From the NCBI GenBank assembly GCA_900404475.1, contig OUQQ01000176.1, positions 4,956 through 62,310 on the forward strand: 57,355 bases of DNA. Reading direction: 5' to 3'. The DNA is from Spongospora subterranea (taxonomy: Eukaryota > Endomyxa > Phytomyxea > Plasmodiophorida > Plasmodiophoridae). Shown piece by piece: positions 1-17,032 of the stretch. Position numbers and translations under genes: made by a program. The notes under the pieces were generated by a model. It was not told the DNA's origin, did not search any database, and saw only the letters and a program-made list of their open reading frames with translations. Within the stretch, counting starts at the first letter, position 1. Every line of letters begins with the position of its first letter.

Positions 1-794
1 CCGCATTGGGTGTTGACAGTTTTCTAAACTTTATCTTTGTCCAGGCGCTGCGTCTTCTCTAAGGGATGTTCTCGATTTCACCATCATCAGGTAATTATTC
101 AGATACAGTAATTCAATGTTGGTGTTTCTTTTTTCTGATGAGATATGTCAAGTCCAATTCTAAATCACCATGTTGATTTGCAAATCGAGCTTTTTAAATC
201 TGAGCCTACTTTTTCCAGTTTTTGTTGTTTTACAGGGTATTGTTGCTGACGTCAATGTTCATTTAGGTGTGCTCTTGTCGTGTTGACCGTTCTCCTGCAC
301 CATCTTTAATACATTTTTCTGATCATTCTCCAGCAATCTCGCGACATCGTTTTGTATCGTAGATTGACGCTTTCATAGCAAGTCAGATTGTAGATTTGTT
401 GACCGCCTTTAGGGAAGGAAGTGACGTCCTCGTACGATTGCGAGATAATGGCACTGAATGTAGGGCTGGACCCATTAACCATAATTACGAGAACAAAACG
501 ATACACATTATGAAGGATTCACCATCATAGATGAACCAGACCGTCAACTGTAATTGCGACCGAATGCGGCAGAGTCGATCCGTTCATCACAGATTCGCGC
601 CGTAACGAACGAATACCAAAAAATCTGTGGGTTGCTCTGCCAAACCTAATCGGGCCAGATCGGCGCCGTTTAACGTTGCAGACTACGTAAACCCCGTTCA
701 AGTGTGATTGCTGTGTAACAGGCCATCGTACCATCGTTACCCCTGTCGTTACCACCAACAACCGCGCAGTTGTCATAGCAGTGTCGCTATTCAC
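1..794. other. no supported gene (upstream of ABC transporter)
   Basis: I see no recognisable coding exon here. A short frame near 46-60 ends in TAA shortly after a possible acceptor (cag), which could be the last codons of a gene lying off the left edge, but nothing confirms it. The remainder is probably promoter and 5' leader of the ABC transporter. Confidence 0.3.
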
Positions 795-6397
<5,603 letters not shown>

Positions 6398-6420
6398 TTT
6401 TTTTGAGTGTATAAATTACG

Positions 6421-7668
6421 TTAATTACTTTGTGGATCTGGCAATGGTGTAGGCGGGGGGTCGTCGGGGCTTTGTGGATCTGCAAATGCTGTAGACGGAG
6501 GGTCGTCCGGGCTCTCTTCATCGTCAGATAAAATTATCAATCCTCTCAACGGAGGATGAGGGTACATAAATTTCTTAGAATAGTCAACCTCGAACCCTAA
6601 ATGTTTGAGGACGCCTACGACTTCCTTTCGCTTCATTATATGTGGTATATGACTGACAGGTCTCACGTTTCGGCTCCTGCTTATGCAGATGATATTTCTC
6701 AGCACTGTCTCCAACCATTCTCGAAATAAATCATAGAGCGCCCCGGCTCCCACACGCCTGTATCCGTACTTTCGCCTGATCAATATTCTATAGAACAATC
6801 GCTCCTTCATGAAATCGGGAATGTCATATGTTTTCGAAGATGGAAGAGGCTGGTGATCGAACTCCACGTCGCTGCATGTAGAATCCGAATCCACAGTTAG
6901 ACGGTCAGAATCGGAATCAAGCCCGTCAACAGTTTCATCATCTTGGTCACTAGAAGCCCCAAAAAATATTGGTGACGGTGGCTCTGGAATAACCATAGCA
7001 TTCAAGGCCTCGATATAGTTGGCAATCTGGATGACATTCAGTGATGGTACTCTAGCAGCAATCAGATCAATATTTCCTCGTCCACAACGTCGTATGGCCC
7101 ATTGCAGTCTGTATTTTTCCTCTATTGTGAGGTCTGGCAGACGGAATATTGGAACATCCTCTTCTGGTAAGTGTTTCAATCGGGTCAAAGCATCATAATC
7201 TTCAAAATATGTTGATGATGCGTACGACATGTCATCTTCCTCTAGTTCGCTTTCCAGGTGTTGCCCTGGTTCGCTTTCCAGGTGTTGCCCTGGTTCGCTT
7301 TCCAGGTGTTGCTTTGGTTCGCTTCCCAGGTCTTGAAGTTGCCCTTGACTGTATTCATCAGAGCCGCACGACAAGGACGAATTTTGGAAAATTTCGAAAT
7401 CCAAATTGGCTGGTTTAAAGCGGAAAAGATCACGGTGAGGATCATCGTCGTCGATCAAATTGATGGGCGAACCTGAATCTAAGCCGCTCCGCATCCTTTT
7501 TATCACATCCACCAGCGGGCTATCCTCTGCCGGACGTTTGCCATGGCGTTCCATATCTTCTGTGACGGCCGCGAACAGGCGACGCCTTTGGGCGCAGGAC
7601 GGCCGTGCGGGAATGTCCCAAACCTGCGTAGCCTTCGACCACGCTGAGGAAACAACAATCAGATCCAC
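6421..7668 (-). CDS. SANT + histone-fold-like acidic protein, possibly Rrn5-like
   Basis: Intronless 415-residue frame. It has an acidic, low-complexity N-terminal third, then a SANT-like helix-turn-helix (LTIEEKYRLQWAIRRCGRGN, residues about 190-235), a second acidic stretch, and a C-terminal helical block (ALYDLFREWLETVLRNI followed by HIMKRKEVVGVLKHLGFEV) that resembles a histone fold. SANT followed by a histone fold is the layout of the fungal RNA polymerase I upstream-activation-factor subunit Rrn5, so a nuclear Pol I initiation role is possible but inferred from layout only. Initiation could instead be at the internal Met of MERHGKRPAED (7554). An imperfect 24-bp (8-residue) repeat, ESEPGQHL-type, is tandem in the acidic part. 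It faces the HFM1 gene across a divergent promoter of about 200 bp. Confidence 0.6.
   Translation of the reverse strand: MDLIVVSSAWSKATQVWDIPARPSCAQRRRLFAAVTEDMERHGKRPAEDSPLVDVIKRMRSGLDSGSPINLIDDDDPHRDLFRFKPANLDFEIFQNSSLSCGSDEYSQGQLQDLGSEPKQHLESEPGQHLESEPGQHLESELEEDDMSYASSTYFEDYDALTRLKHLPEEDVPIFRLPDLTIEEKYRLQWAIRRCGRGNIDLIAARVPSLNVIQIANYIEALNAMVIPEPPSPIFFGASSDQDDETVDGLDSDSDRLTVDSDSTCSDVEFDHQPLPSSKTYDIPDFMKERLFYRILIRRKYGYRRVGAGALYDLFREWLETVLRNIICISRSRNVRPVSHIPHIMKRKEVVGVLKHLGFEVDYSKKFMYPHPPLRGLIILSDDEESPDDPPSTAFADPQSPDDPPPTPLPDPQSN
7240..7337 (-). repeat. imperfect 24-bp tandem repeat inside the SANT/histone-fold gene
   Basis: About four copies of a 24-bp unit keep the reading frame and encode variants of ESEPGQHL. 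The two central copies are identical; the outer ones differ by a few bases. This is a coding minisatellite likely to vary in copy number. Confidence 0.85.
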
Positions 7669-7879
7669 GGTCGATTGTAGAATGACCTCACTGGCCTAGA
7701 GCAACATTCATGTCGAATTACGTTGCATTGATTCCTCCCACATGAACTTCAGGTCACGTGTCGACTGCATTGAGTGGGCATGCATTGCATTACATTGTTA
7801 GACACTCGTTTCGCTTATCCTTACAACATATACATAGGCATTGTAGTAATCATCGTTGCCGTCGATTCAAGAGCATCAT

Positions 7880-10800
7880 ATGGAGGGCAGCTTGGTTCAG
7901 GAATTCTTTGGTGAACAATACGGTACCCCACAACCAAAAAGGCCAAGAATTGACATTTCAGATCATCTCCAGCCAGCGCAGAAGTCATTGCGCTCTTTGA
8001 ATGAATTAGAACTCAATCACAGATCAGTATTTTCTGGTTATAAGACGTTCAATCGTGTCCAGAGTATTGTATTTGAAGATTTATATCACTCAGACAAAAG
8101 CATTGTCGTCGCAGCCCCGACCGCCTCTGGAAAAACCGTATTGTTTGAGCTTGCCATTTTGCGTTTATTTTCCTCCCAGCAGGACAGAAGTAGATTTAAG
8201 GCTGTGTACATTGCGCCATTAAAAGCATTATGCAATGAGAAACTACAATCTTGGCAATCACGTTTCGGCAACCTGGGATTGAAATGCTGTGAATTCACTG
8301 GAGACTCCAACAACGACGTGAATCGCATTGCATCCAATCATATCATGTTGGTCATAAACTTAAATGATAGAATGGTATTTAAGGCGGTTTCATCAGCATT
8401 ACAACTCCAGAAAAACTGGATGCGTCCTCCCGTCGGTGGCAAGAGAACAAGTTCTTCTTTGACAATATCGGGCTTATGATGATCGATGAAGTTCACACTG
8501 TAGGAGAACCTAGGGGTCGGGGTATCTGTCTAGAGGCGCTGATCACCAGGTTAATCACAGCAGTTTTGATAGCTTTCGCTAAAAGGGTATACGTTTTCCC
8601 AGGTGTCTTACCATGGGTATTCGAAAAAAGGAGCAAAACGATAATTGTCCAGCCTCAACTATGCGATTCGTTGCAGTTTCAGCAACCGTGCCAAACGCGG
8701 ACGAACTTGGATCTTGGTTGCAGGCAAAACACTTTCAGTTTGGGGACAACTTTCGCCCAGTTCCCTTACAGTATCATGTTTTCGGTTATCCTATTCGCAA
8801 ACAGCAGTCATATTATCCGTTTGATATGAGCCTAAATTACAAGGTATTTCACAATAAACTGGAATCACAGCTTATGACGCCTTGACCAGGTTTTTGATAT
8901 TATCCGACAATATTCTTCTGGCAGACCTGCTTTAGTATTTTGTTCAAGTAGAGCAGGCTGCTTGAAATGTGCAAAACAGGTTTTGGAAAGCGCAGCAAGT
9001 TCGGGATTCCGGTTTGTCAAAGATCATGAACATGAACAGTCTCTGAAAGTGCACAGCCAGCAACTCAAAGGTACACTGCTCTTCAAAACGCCCTGCACAA
9101 ATTGAGGTGGGTACCCAACAGATGCGTCTCTTCGTGACATTTTCTGTCGTGGTGTAGCGATACATACGGCTGCCTTATCTGCAGAAGATAGACAACTGAT
9201 ACTTGGCAATTTTGTTGCTGGGAGGATTTTGGTGCTCTGCGCAACAACTACATTAGCCCAGGGAGTTAACGTACCAATCTTCATTATTGTTTTGTGATTT
9301 ATGTTTTCGACATTCGACAATTTAGTTGCCGGCTGGTCTAGTGATCGTAAAGGGAACGCAAGTCTACAATAAAAGCCCTAGCGGCTTCACGGAGCATTCG
9401 TCAGCTACGATCTTGCAAATGTTCGTAAATTGATTCAAGATGTGCCGCATGATACTCTTTTACAGGATCGGGCGTGCGGGACGACCCCAGTTTGATGATT
9501 TCGGTGTTGCGATTGTTATGACAACAGCGAACATGGGGACGTTTTATGAAAATCTTTTGAAGGGTCAAAAGCCCATTGAGTCCCACTTGCTTGCTGGGAA
9601 CGCGGCTGAGCATCTTAATGCCGAAATATCCATGCGTACTGAAACAATGTTCATCTTGGTGTCACCTTGAAACTTGTTTACAGGAACAATCAATACTGTC
9701 CACGAAGCAGTGAATTGGATGCAAAACACGTTCGGGTCTGTTCGAATGAAAAAGTGCCCATCACAATTCGGGATTTCAGCTCGAGAAATTGAAGATCCTG
9801 CAGCTTATCAAACCGTCAGTGCAATCAAAGCTTAAGTATCGGAACTAACCCTTCCGGCAAGGTCCTGGAAAACCGAATTCGACATTCTATTGCAACCCTA
9901 GAATCTGCTGGAATGGTTGAAAGTCAGCTACTGGATAGCAGAGTGATTCCCACACGATTAGGCGTCACCATGGTATATGTAGACGAATGAGATAGCAAGT
10001 TCAGTTTCCATATCAAATTTCATAGGCCAAGTTTTACTTAAAAATCCCCACTGCAAGATTGATCGCTGACATTCCTCGAAACATAGACATGTGCGGTCTG
10101 ATTAATATTATCGCGTCGTCCATTGAATTCGTTGATATGCCCATTCGTCAAGGGGAAAAAGCTCGTAAGTCTGTTTAGTGATACTGAGAAACAAATTTAA
10201 CCGATTTTTTACATAGCCCTTAACGCCGCAAATAATAAAGAAACGATTAGGTTCGCATTCAAAGGAAAAGTTAAAACTCTGGTAAACAATAGCACTCTAG
10301 TTGATGGTGCCTCAATGGTTGTCAAGGTGCATAAGATATCCATTCTGCTTTTGTGCGCTCTGCAATCTGCCTCGTCCTCCCCTTTTCAGTTGAATCTCTT
10401 AGATCAAGACCTGAAAAATGCACTAGACATTGCCAAAAGAATTACGGTGACTACTTACTTGCATCAGTTCTCGTTTTTCAACCAGGTTTAGAGGGCAGTT
10501 ACCGAATATCATGGAGCGAGTGATAAGTCGTTTTCCGTTTACTTGAACAGCTTATTACTGTCAGTATTATTTGCTGATGAATAATCTGACTTAAGATTTA
10601 ACCATAGTCATAAAGCTTTTGAGAGGAGGATGTGGCATGACAGTCAATACTCTGTTAGGCAGATTGAGGGAATTGGGATGAAAAAAGCCGCACAATTGAT
10701 AGCTGCAGGGATTACAAGCATCGATAAGCTCAGAGAAATATCATCAGGGAAAATTGAAGCGGTTTGATGTTGTGGTATTCAAATTTTACGGCTATGATAC

Positions 10801-12181
10801 GCTATACACAGCTTTGCGATCGAAACCCACCGTTTGGCTTTCAAGTCAAACAGCGATTGTGTGGATTCCCAATGATCGAGCTCCGTATTCAGGTATATAT
10901 ATTTTGCAAATAATGTTGTTTGCACAACTTGTTGCCAGATCCCTGATACGACGAACACGTTGCGGTCATATCCTGTTAAGATTATGGTTCAACAGATTTG
11001 CCCAGACTTCTGTTGTTCGCAGTATTCTCCAGTAATTCTGCTAGCGGGGTTATCGGACGATCGACATCTCCTTTCTCGAAAGCTCAAGTGAGTGAGTCGA
11101 ATTTGTCTTATTTGACAATGCTGATACTTTGAAGTCTACCTAACGGAACGTCAAGCCATGAATTTAGTATAATGGGTACTTGAAAGTGTGGTGCCACACG
11201 AAATCCATTTGATTTTGAGCTGTGCATCAGTTCCATCCGACGCAGAAGGACTGGAGCTGCACGTTCATGCGATCCATGAAGACAAAATCGGTTGTGACCA
11301 GCACGTGCATCAGCCTTTATGTATGACATTTAATGATGTGGCTCTGTTGCAGCCTTCGGTGGCAGGTAAAGTACTATCATGTACATGCGGACCATTCTGA
11401 TTTGATGCACTTTTAGTGCCTGTAGAAAGGCTCGCTAAGAAACAGGATGTTTGGAGTCAACAAACGAAGGTCTCATTCAATCCCATTCTATCACTGAATA
11501 TAACGGTTTTAACAGTTTATGAGACAACAATTGGCAAGTATCGTGCCAGAGTCAAAAAAGATGCGGCTGCACACTGCAACAAGGCAAACGCAACCTGAAG
11601 TTTCCATGACTCAAAATCCACAGCAACGGCTTCTACTTTCACATCGCACCAATTCAAGTGACATGCAATCAAATATTGGATATTCACGGCCACGACTAGG
11701 TATAACATCGTGGAAGCTTACTCCTGAGGCGACAACCATTCATGGCTGGGAGATAAATGCCGGCGAAATGAGCGAGTCGAGAGCTACTCAAACAGTTCCA
11801 GATAGAGTCCTTGACAAGCCTATTTTTGGCATTCCAAACATGTTCAATGCTGTCTCTGATACTGCGTCAACGGTGTCGATGAGAAATCGAGATGGAGTTT
11901 GTGACCACAACGTTGGAACCCGGCATTTCGAACCATCAGATTACGATGAAACACACAATCTACGAGTTTCTTCAGGGCATGGTGCTATTCCTCTAGAACC
12001 ATACCGCTATTCCGGTGGAGTATCCGCAACACCTTCCAGCTGCATATGCGACACCTTTGAAAAGAATGATTTTCAAAATCGCTCCTGCGTTCCTCAAATA
12101 CCACAACTGCAATTCGAACAAAACCCAGATTTTTGTAGCAGCCAGTTAATATTTGGTGATATATTTGCAGAGCAGCAATAA
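7880..12181 (+). CDS. HFM1: HFM1/MER3-type meiotic DNA helicase
   Basis: Superfamily 2 Ski2/Brr2-class DNA helicase that in other eukaryotes promotes crossovers during meiotic recombination. Visible motifs: Q-motif region FSGYKTFNRVQS, Walker A APTASGKT (8113), APLKALC, TGDS, TTPEKLD (after an intron starting GTTGGT at about 8344), Walker B IDEVH (8481), VSATVPNADELGSWL (8668), VFCSSRAGCLKC, HTAALSAEDR and TTTLAQGVNVP (9170-9270), IGRAGRPQFDD (9466), then NLNAE-like EHLNAEI, a winged helix and a Sec63-like block (10090-10760). The closest family wording is HFM1/MER3 rather than Brr2 (one cassette only). A poorly conserved Ser/Thr-rich C-terminal tail ends with TAA at 12179-12181. There are at least ten short introns. 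The start could be ATG 7856 or 7880; 7880 gives a tail beginning MEGSLVQEFFG. Confidence 0.9.
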
Positions 12182-12878
12182 TGCGTTCTCAATACAAAAC
12201 GCATTGCTTGAGGTTTTTTTTTTTATTCAGTTGCAACCGTTTTCATCAACATAGGATTGGGTTTAGCAGGCAATCAACCAGAGTTATGAATGGTTGAAGA
12301 CGCAGCAGATGACGCTGGTAGAAATCGATGCTTGCTACCAAGTCCCACGCTGGTCACAGTCGCCGAAATGTCGGCTGTGCCCTGGCAAAACTGACACGCT
12401 CAAATAGTCTCAGGGACGACAAAATTTTTGTAGTTTTTTTTCGTCGGGGTTGTGTCTTTTCCCAAACAGGATTAGTTGCTTTCCATATAATTTGAGAGCA
12501 TTAATGCGCTCTCGGCAATTGCTATGCAAAGCGAAGAAAAGTTGGGATTAGACGGATTCCTAATCGGTTCAACGTTTGATAAAGCAATCAAGCAAATACT
12601 CTAGGTTTCTCAGAATAATGTCACTGGATTCAGAACAGCTCCTCTAATTGAAAAGCGGTAGTTTTTTTCTGCAAACCTAAACTCCCATATCGCCTTCAGT
12701 TCACACGAACGTTGCTGATCTGATCATATTACCATCCGCGAAAACAAATCTATACCTGATCCTTTCATATCGTGTTGGACGATGTTTGACAATCCCTCAC
12801 GCACCTGCGGATTGGTCAGGAATTGCCCACGCCATTTTACTAGCGGCTTCCAGGACGGGAACACAGATGAGCTGAGCA
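12182..12878. other. intergenic, no supported gene
   Basis: Contains a T-rich run just after the helicase stop (12214-12224) that may be part of a 3' processing signal. No frame here shows family similarity I can recognise. Confidence 0.4.
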
Positions 12879-13478
12879 ATGTCGACTCGTTCGATTACGT
12901 GTCGAGCGGCTAGTTTCCTTCCGATTATGGATACGAGAGATTGTTCATCTCCGGTATTGTTGATCTTGGGCTCGGCGCCAGGTGTTGTTTGTATGTTGAC
13001 AAAAATTTTCTCGACGTCGACACTCGGTTCTGACTCGAGTCTTTGGGCAGCGCTTCAAAAACAGGAATATTATGGGCATCCTTCAAACCACTTTTGGCGC
13101 ATTTTGGAGAACCTATTCGATATTCCAGCGGAATTACCGTATCGGGAGCGTTGTCGTCGGGTCATCCAGCGACGTATCGTTCTCTGGGATGTCTGCCATG
13201 AATTCAACAGAACCGGTAGCAGTGACAGTTCCATTCACGGCATCACCGTCAACGCGATCGAACAGTTGATCGCGCGATTGCCATCGATCCAGACAATAGC
13301 GTGCAACGGCCAGCAAGCAGCTCGCCTCCTCAATCGTCATACTCGTTTGCCGGCCGATATTCGTGTCGTGACGCTTCCATCGTCAAGCCCTGCTCACGCT
13401 ATCAAGAATGCCGTTCTCGCGAAGACGGAACTCTGGCGCAATATTCTCGGCTGTGAATTACTTGATCAGATAGTCTAG
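12879..13478 (+). CDS. UDG-superfamily (family 6-like) DNA glycosylase, one intron
   Basis: Predicted base-excision repair glycosylase of the uracil-DNA glycosylase superfamily. The unspliced frame has an odd insert after GSAPG; removing a 60-bp intron (12991-13050, GTATGT...CAG, phase 1) restores the family motif as GSAPGVVSLQKQEYYGHP followed by SNHFW, very close to the GSMPGxxSL...YYxHPxNxFW motif of bacterial and archaeal DNA-deoxyinosine (hypoxanthine) glycosylases, UDG family 6. Downstream, LWDVCHEFNRTGSSDSSI, ACNGQQAA and LPSSSPAHA match the other conserved blocks. The spliced product is 179 residues, normal for the family. Substrate (hypoxanthine versus uracil mismatch) is inferred. 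It lies between HFM1 and UXT as an independent gene. Confidence 0.82.
   Translation: MSTRSITCRAASFLPIMDTRDCSSPVLLILGSAPGVVCMLTKIFSTSTLGSDSSLWAALQKQEYYGHPSNHFWRILENLFDIPAELPYRERCRRVIQRRIVLWDVCHEFNRTGSSDSSIHGITVNAIEQLIARLPSIQTIACNGQQAARLLNRHTRLPADIRVVTLPSSSPAHAIKNAVLAKTELWRNILGCELLDQIV
12991..13050 (+). other. spliceosomal intron inside the glycosylase motif
   Basis: GTATGT donor, CAG acceptor, 60 bp, a multiple of three, so the unspliced frame stays open. The intron interpretation rests on family conservation: only the spliced form gives the uninterrupted PGVVSLQKQEYYGHP motif. Confidence 0.75.
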
Positions 13479-13575
13479 CGACTTTTTAAAGGTGATCTTC
13501 CAGTTTGGCCTTTCCAGTGGCATAATTCATATGTTAAGTTATATAAATACGTTTATACAATACTCTGGTCAATGG

Positions 13576-14223
13576 TCAGACCAATCTACCTAAAGATTGC
13601 GCTTTGACTATGTCGTCCATGCAGTCCATTCTCGAGATCTCCCTCTGGAGCTTCTGAACATTTTCCTTCACACGAGATTTGTGATTAGTGATCGCAACTG
13701 TCAAGATATCCCGAAACCGTCACCTCAATATTGACAATTTGGCCGGCAATCATATCAGATCGTTTGGTTAATAGGTCGAGTTTGGTCGGAATAAAATCTT
13801 GAGCTTCATCTAATGTTAGCGCAGGATGAAACCCAAACCCGATGTCGACGAATATTCGAGACGTATCAGGACTAAGAAATCAGTAGGATCACATGAGACC
13901 AGAGACAAAATCGTCGGAGGTTGAACAGATATATCCTACACGAAGGCCTTGACGTAAAATTGACAGCCCAAATCTATCATGGTTTCGAGTTCCTCCAACC
14001 TCTGATCGCGAACCAATGCTAGATACCCCAGCACCTTATGGCTGTACATCAGCATGAAAAACGACGCAAAATACGAAAACCTGGGACCCCACTATTGCTC
14101 AATTTTCTGGTCGACAGCAGACTTGGCTCCATTAAGACGTTTCAGCATGGGGACCAGACTGGTGTCGATGATATTCTGTACGTTGCCTACGGTTTCGCCA
14201 TTGCCAATGTCCACCACGTCCAT
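13576..14223 (-). CDS. UXT: UXT, prefoldin alpha-like subunit
   Basis: Small coiled-coil prefoldin-like protein of the UXT/ART-27 family, in other eukaryotes part of the URI/R2TP-associated prefoldin-like complex. Three introns (14042-14092, 13872-13939, 13666-13723) join four exons to 156 residues, against 157 in human UXT. Diagnostic text: QKIEQYHKVLGYLALVRDQ (N-terminal helix), MIDLGCQFYVKAFVPDTSRI and FVDIGFGFHPALTLDEA (central beta hairpins), then NIEENVQKLQREISRMD (C-terminal helix). The start is ATG 14223 (MDVVDIGN); an in-frame upstream ATG at 14322 would add an unusual N-terminal extension. It converges on the glycosylase gene. Splice joins are mine, but every one restores family conservation. 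Confidence 0.88.
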
Positions 14224-14529
14224 GGGCACTGCAAGGACTCTGTGACGTGCACGCAATCCAATCGTTACACCGTGGTTCAGAGATTTTGGGCAATTCGCGA
14301 TTACAGTACGGTAAAATTGCATAATAATGTCAAAGACTGTGGTATCGAATTATACTATATAGGCTGCCTTAATCAGTAAACCATGGAACAAATATCGTTT
14401 ATGATTTTTTTTAGTCGAGTTGGTTCATTTTCATTGAACCGTCATGGACAGTCGATGACTCGGCGATGACACGTGTATATCAAGGTCCTTGAAAAAAGCA
14501 ATTGCTCGAACCGACATTCAAAGCACATC
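14224..14529. other. UXT promoter region / edge of transposon block
   Basis: No independent gene recognised. It probably holds the UXT promoter and the boundary to the degenerate copia copy. Confidence 0.35.
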
Positions 14530-16217
14530 AACGTTCGTATCATTTCATCCAACCGAGAGCAAAATTTAGAAAAACGAATCGAGATCGGGCCATTTTACAA
14601 AAGCCCAATTCATGGGGCCTACAGAGGAAACATTCGTCTGTATGGGCACAAGCAACGGAGAGCGCCAAACTCATGACTCGCCTCACTACCTTGTTACCTG
14701 ACAATGGATCCGAGTATGTCAATAACCAGACAGCGCTTTCTTATCACAGACGAATATCAAACACCAACTTGGCCATTTGTAGTCCAATACTCAACCTACA
14801 ACGCTGAATCGACTACCGACGCGGCGCAACCCCTGTTGGATTATGGATGAACGACAAGCCTGACGTCGAACATTTGAGACCATTTGGATGTACTGCATAT
14901 GCGCACATCGAATCCACAATGCGAGATTCAAAATCAATCCAATCCACCTGACTAAAATGCCAATTCTTAGGATACTCACTATATCAGAAACGCTGCACAC
15001 TGTCACCGTCGAGCACCGCTGCGATCATCATAACACGAGACGTACAAGCGGCGATTGATATGTTTGACGAATCAGATTCATTGACCATCGTGGACGACGT
15101 GATTCGAAATCCATCACACTCTCACCAACTTTCCGAAAACTTACGAGGTTGCCATGACGCGGCTGACGCTCATGAATGGCATGCAGCCGCAGATCAGGAA
15201 ATGGCATTGCACAAAGAAACCATACTTGGGCACTCATATGTCTCGCAGTCAACAGCACCTGGAAGATAAACCAGAGAGATTTTAACCACAGCCTATTTGA
15301 ACGCGCCACTACTGATCCCGATCTACGTTCAACAGACGTAAGGTTTTATCGAGCCCGGGATGCGAACAGGATGTGCATGCTTAACAAAGCCCTCTACGGC
15401 TTAAAACAGGCCGGTTGAGCTTGGCAGGCATCACTCTTCGACCTGATTCGCAACAACGGATTTTCTCAATCCATGAAAGAACAGTGGGGATAACCATCTT
15501 CGGAACTGACGTCAATGATCTACTATTGACAGGAAAAGGACAAGGCTTAGTATTCGAAAAAAAATCCAGATTTAGATCTAACCTTCACACAGAGCGATCA
15601 CCAACTTACAGGATGGGCGGACAGCGATTTGCTGGAGACAGAAGCGAACTAGTGGATGGATATTTTGCGTTAAACATAACGTCATGATTCATGGTGATAG
15701 AGCGCCAAATATCGTCGGCAATCGGCAATGGGCAGAGGATCCCGCGTGGTCGATGACGACTGTCGTGGAAAAGTATAAAGCAAATTGCCATGACTTTATC
15801 CACAACAGAAGCCGAATATTGCAGCTTCGGATGCGACAAAGGAAACCATATGGTTACAAGATCTTCTTTATGAATAACGGTCAAGTAACTCAAGGAGCAA
15901 TTTTTGTTGAAACGAATACCTCCAACAAGTCACGAACCAAACACATAGACCTGAGACATCATTTCATTCGTGAGAAGACACAGGAAGGACGAATCAATTT
16001 TGAATATTGTCCAACCGAACTCATGATTGCAGACATTCTTCAAAACCACTCTCACATCCACTCTCCGTAAAACATCGCACTACGTTAATGGCCAAGAGAT
16101 CAGTGACTATTCAGTGTCACGCTTCTAGTCACAGTGATACTGTTAGATCTTGTTACTTGTACAACGCCAATGTTACAATCACACTGTATTGTATGTGAAA
16201 TCATAACAACGGGTGCA
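14530..16217 (+). mobile_element. Ty1/copia retrotransposon remnant, plus orientation (copy A)
   Basis: Decayed 3' half of a copia-type pol, spread over several frames with stops. In order: integrase core (DNGSEYVN at 14703, AICSP), integrase C-terminal wording (TPVGLWMNDKPDVEHLRPFGC, about 14833-14895), reverse transcriptase (LNKALYGLKQAG, 15381-15415; FGTDVNDLLLTGK, 15500), RNase H (TEAEY region near 15815, then QGAIF...SRTKHIDLRHHF at 15895-15965 and EYCPTELMIADIL). A tract GCCAAGAGAT (16091-16100) may be the polypurine tract, followed by an LTR-like tail to about 16217. No gag is visible. Non-functional. Confidence 0.88.
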
Positions 16218-16319
16218 CCGATTGATGTTCAATAGAAGAAGTGACTTGAATTATGGTACAGGTAACGATATCTAAGTGTCATTGTACGCCATAGTCACTG
16301 TGGTAGTGCCGCTGTTGCA
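16214..16319 (-). repeat. 3' LTR of copia copy B
   Basis: On the minus strand it begins TGCAAC directly after a purine-rich stretch (GACAAGAGATG) and ends GGTGCA, giving the TG...CA form. It shares ACTTAGATATCGT and ATCAATCGGTGCA with the other end of copy B at 19934-20004. About 106 bp, short for a copia LTR. Confidence 0.6.
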
Positions 16320-17032
16320 CATCTCTTGTCCATTAACGTAGTGCGATGTTTTACGTAGAGTGGATGTGAGAGCGGTTTGGGGGTGAGGATATCTGCAATC
16401 ATGAGCTCGGATGGACAGTATACAATATTGATCCGTCCTTCTTGTGTCTTCTCACGAATGAAATGATGTCTTACGTCTATATGTTTGGTCCGCGACCTGT
16501 TAGAGGTAGTCTTCTCAAGGAAAATTGCACCTTGGTTATCTTGATACAAAGTCGCGTGTATTTTGGAAAGTATTGCAAGTTCATAAAGTAGATCTTGTAA
16601 GCATCTGGCTCCTTCGTCGCATCGGAAGCTGCAATATATTCGGCTTCTGTTGTGGATAAAGTAACTGTATTTTGTTTCTTTTTTTTTTCAAGAGATGACG
16701 TTATGTCCAATTGAAAATATCCATCCAGTAGTCGACTTACGATCGCTCTTGTCTCCAGCAAAATCGCTATCCGCCCATCCTGTACGTTGGTGATCTCTCT
16801 GTGTGAAGGTTAGACCTAAATCTGGGAGTTCCTTTTAAATACTTGTTATTCTTTGAATGGCTATCCATAAAGATTTCGTGGGCTTGGTAACATGTCGGCT
16901 GATGTTGTTGATTGCGAATGCCAGGATCAGGGTCTCGTCGCATTTGCCAGGTAGGTAAGACTTCCAATGCTTCACAAATCGGGTATGTGGTGATGCTAGC
17001 GTCGTCATCTGGCGGACCATTATGGGCCAAAA

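Noticed and set aside
7149..7476. Plus-strand frames with repeated VLPWFAFQ-type text
   Set aside because: Antisense shadow of the 24-bp repeat in the minus-strand SANT gene.
14038..14379. Plus-strand 113-residue frame as a gene
   Set aside because: It is antisense to the UXT exons, which match a known family after splicing.
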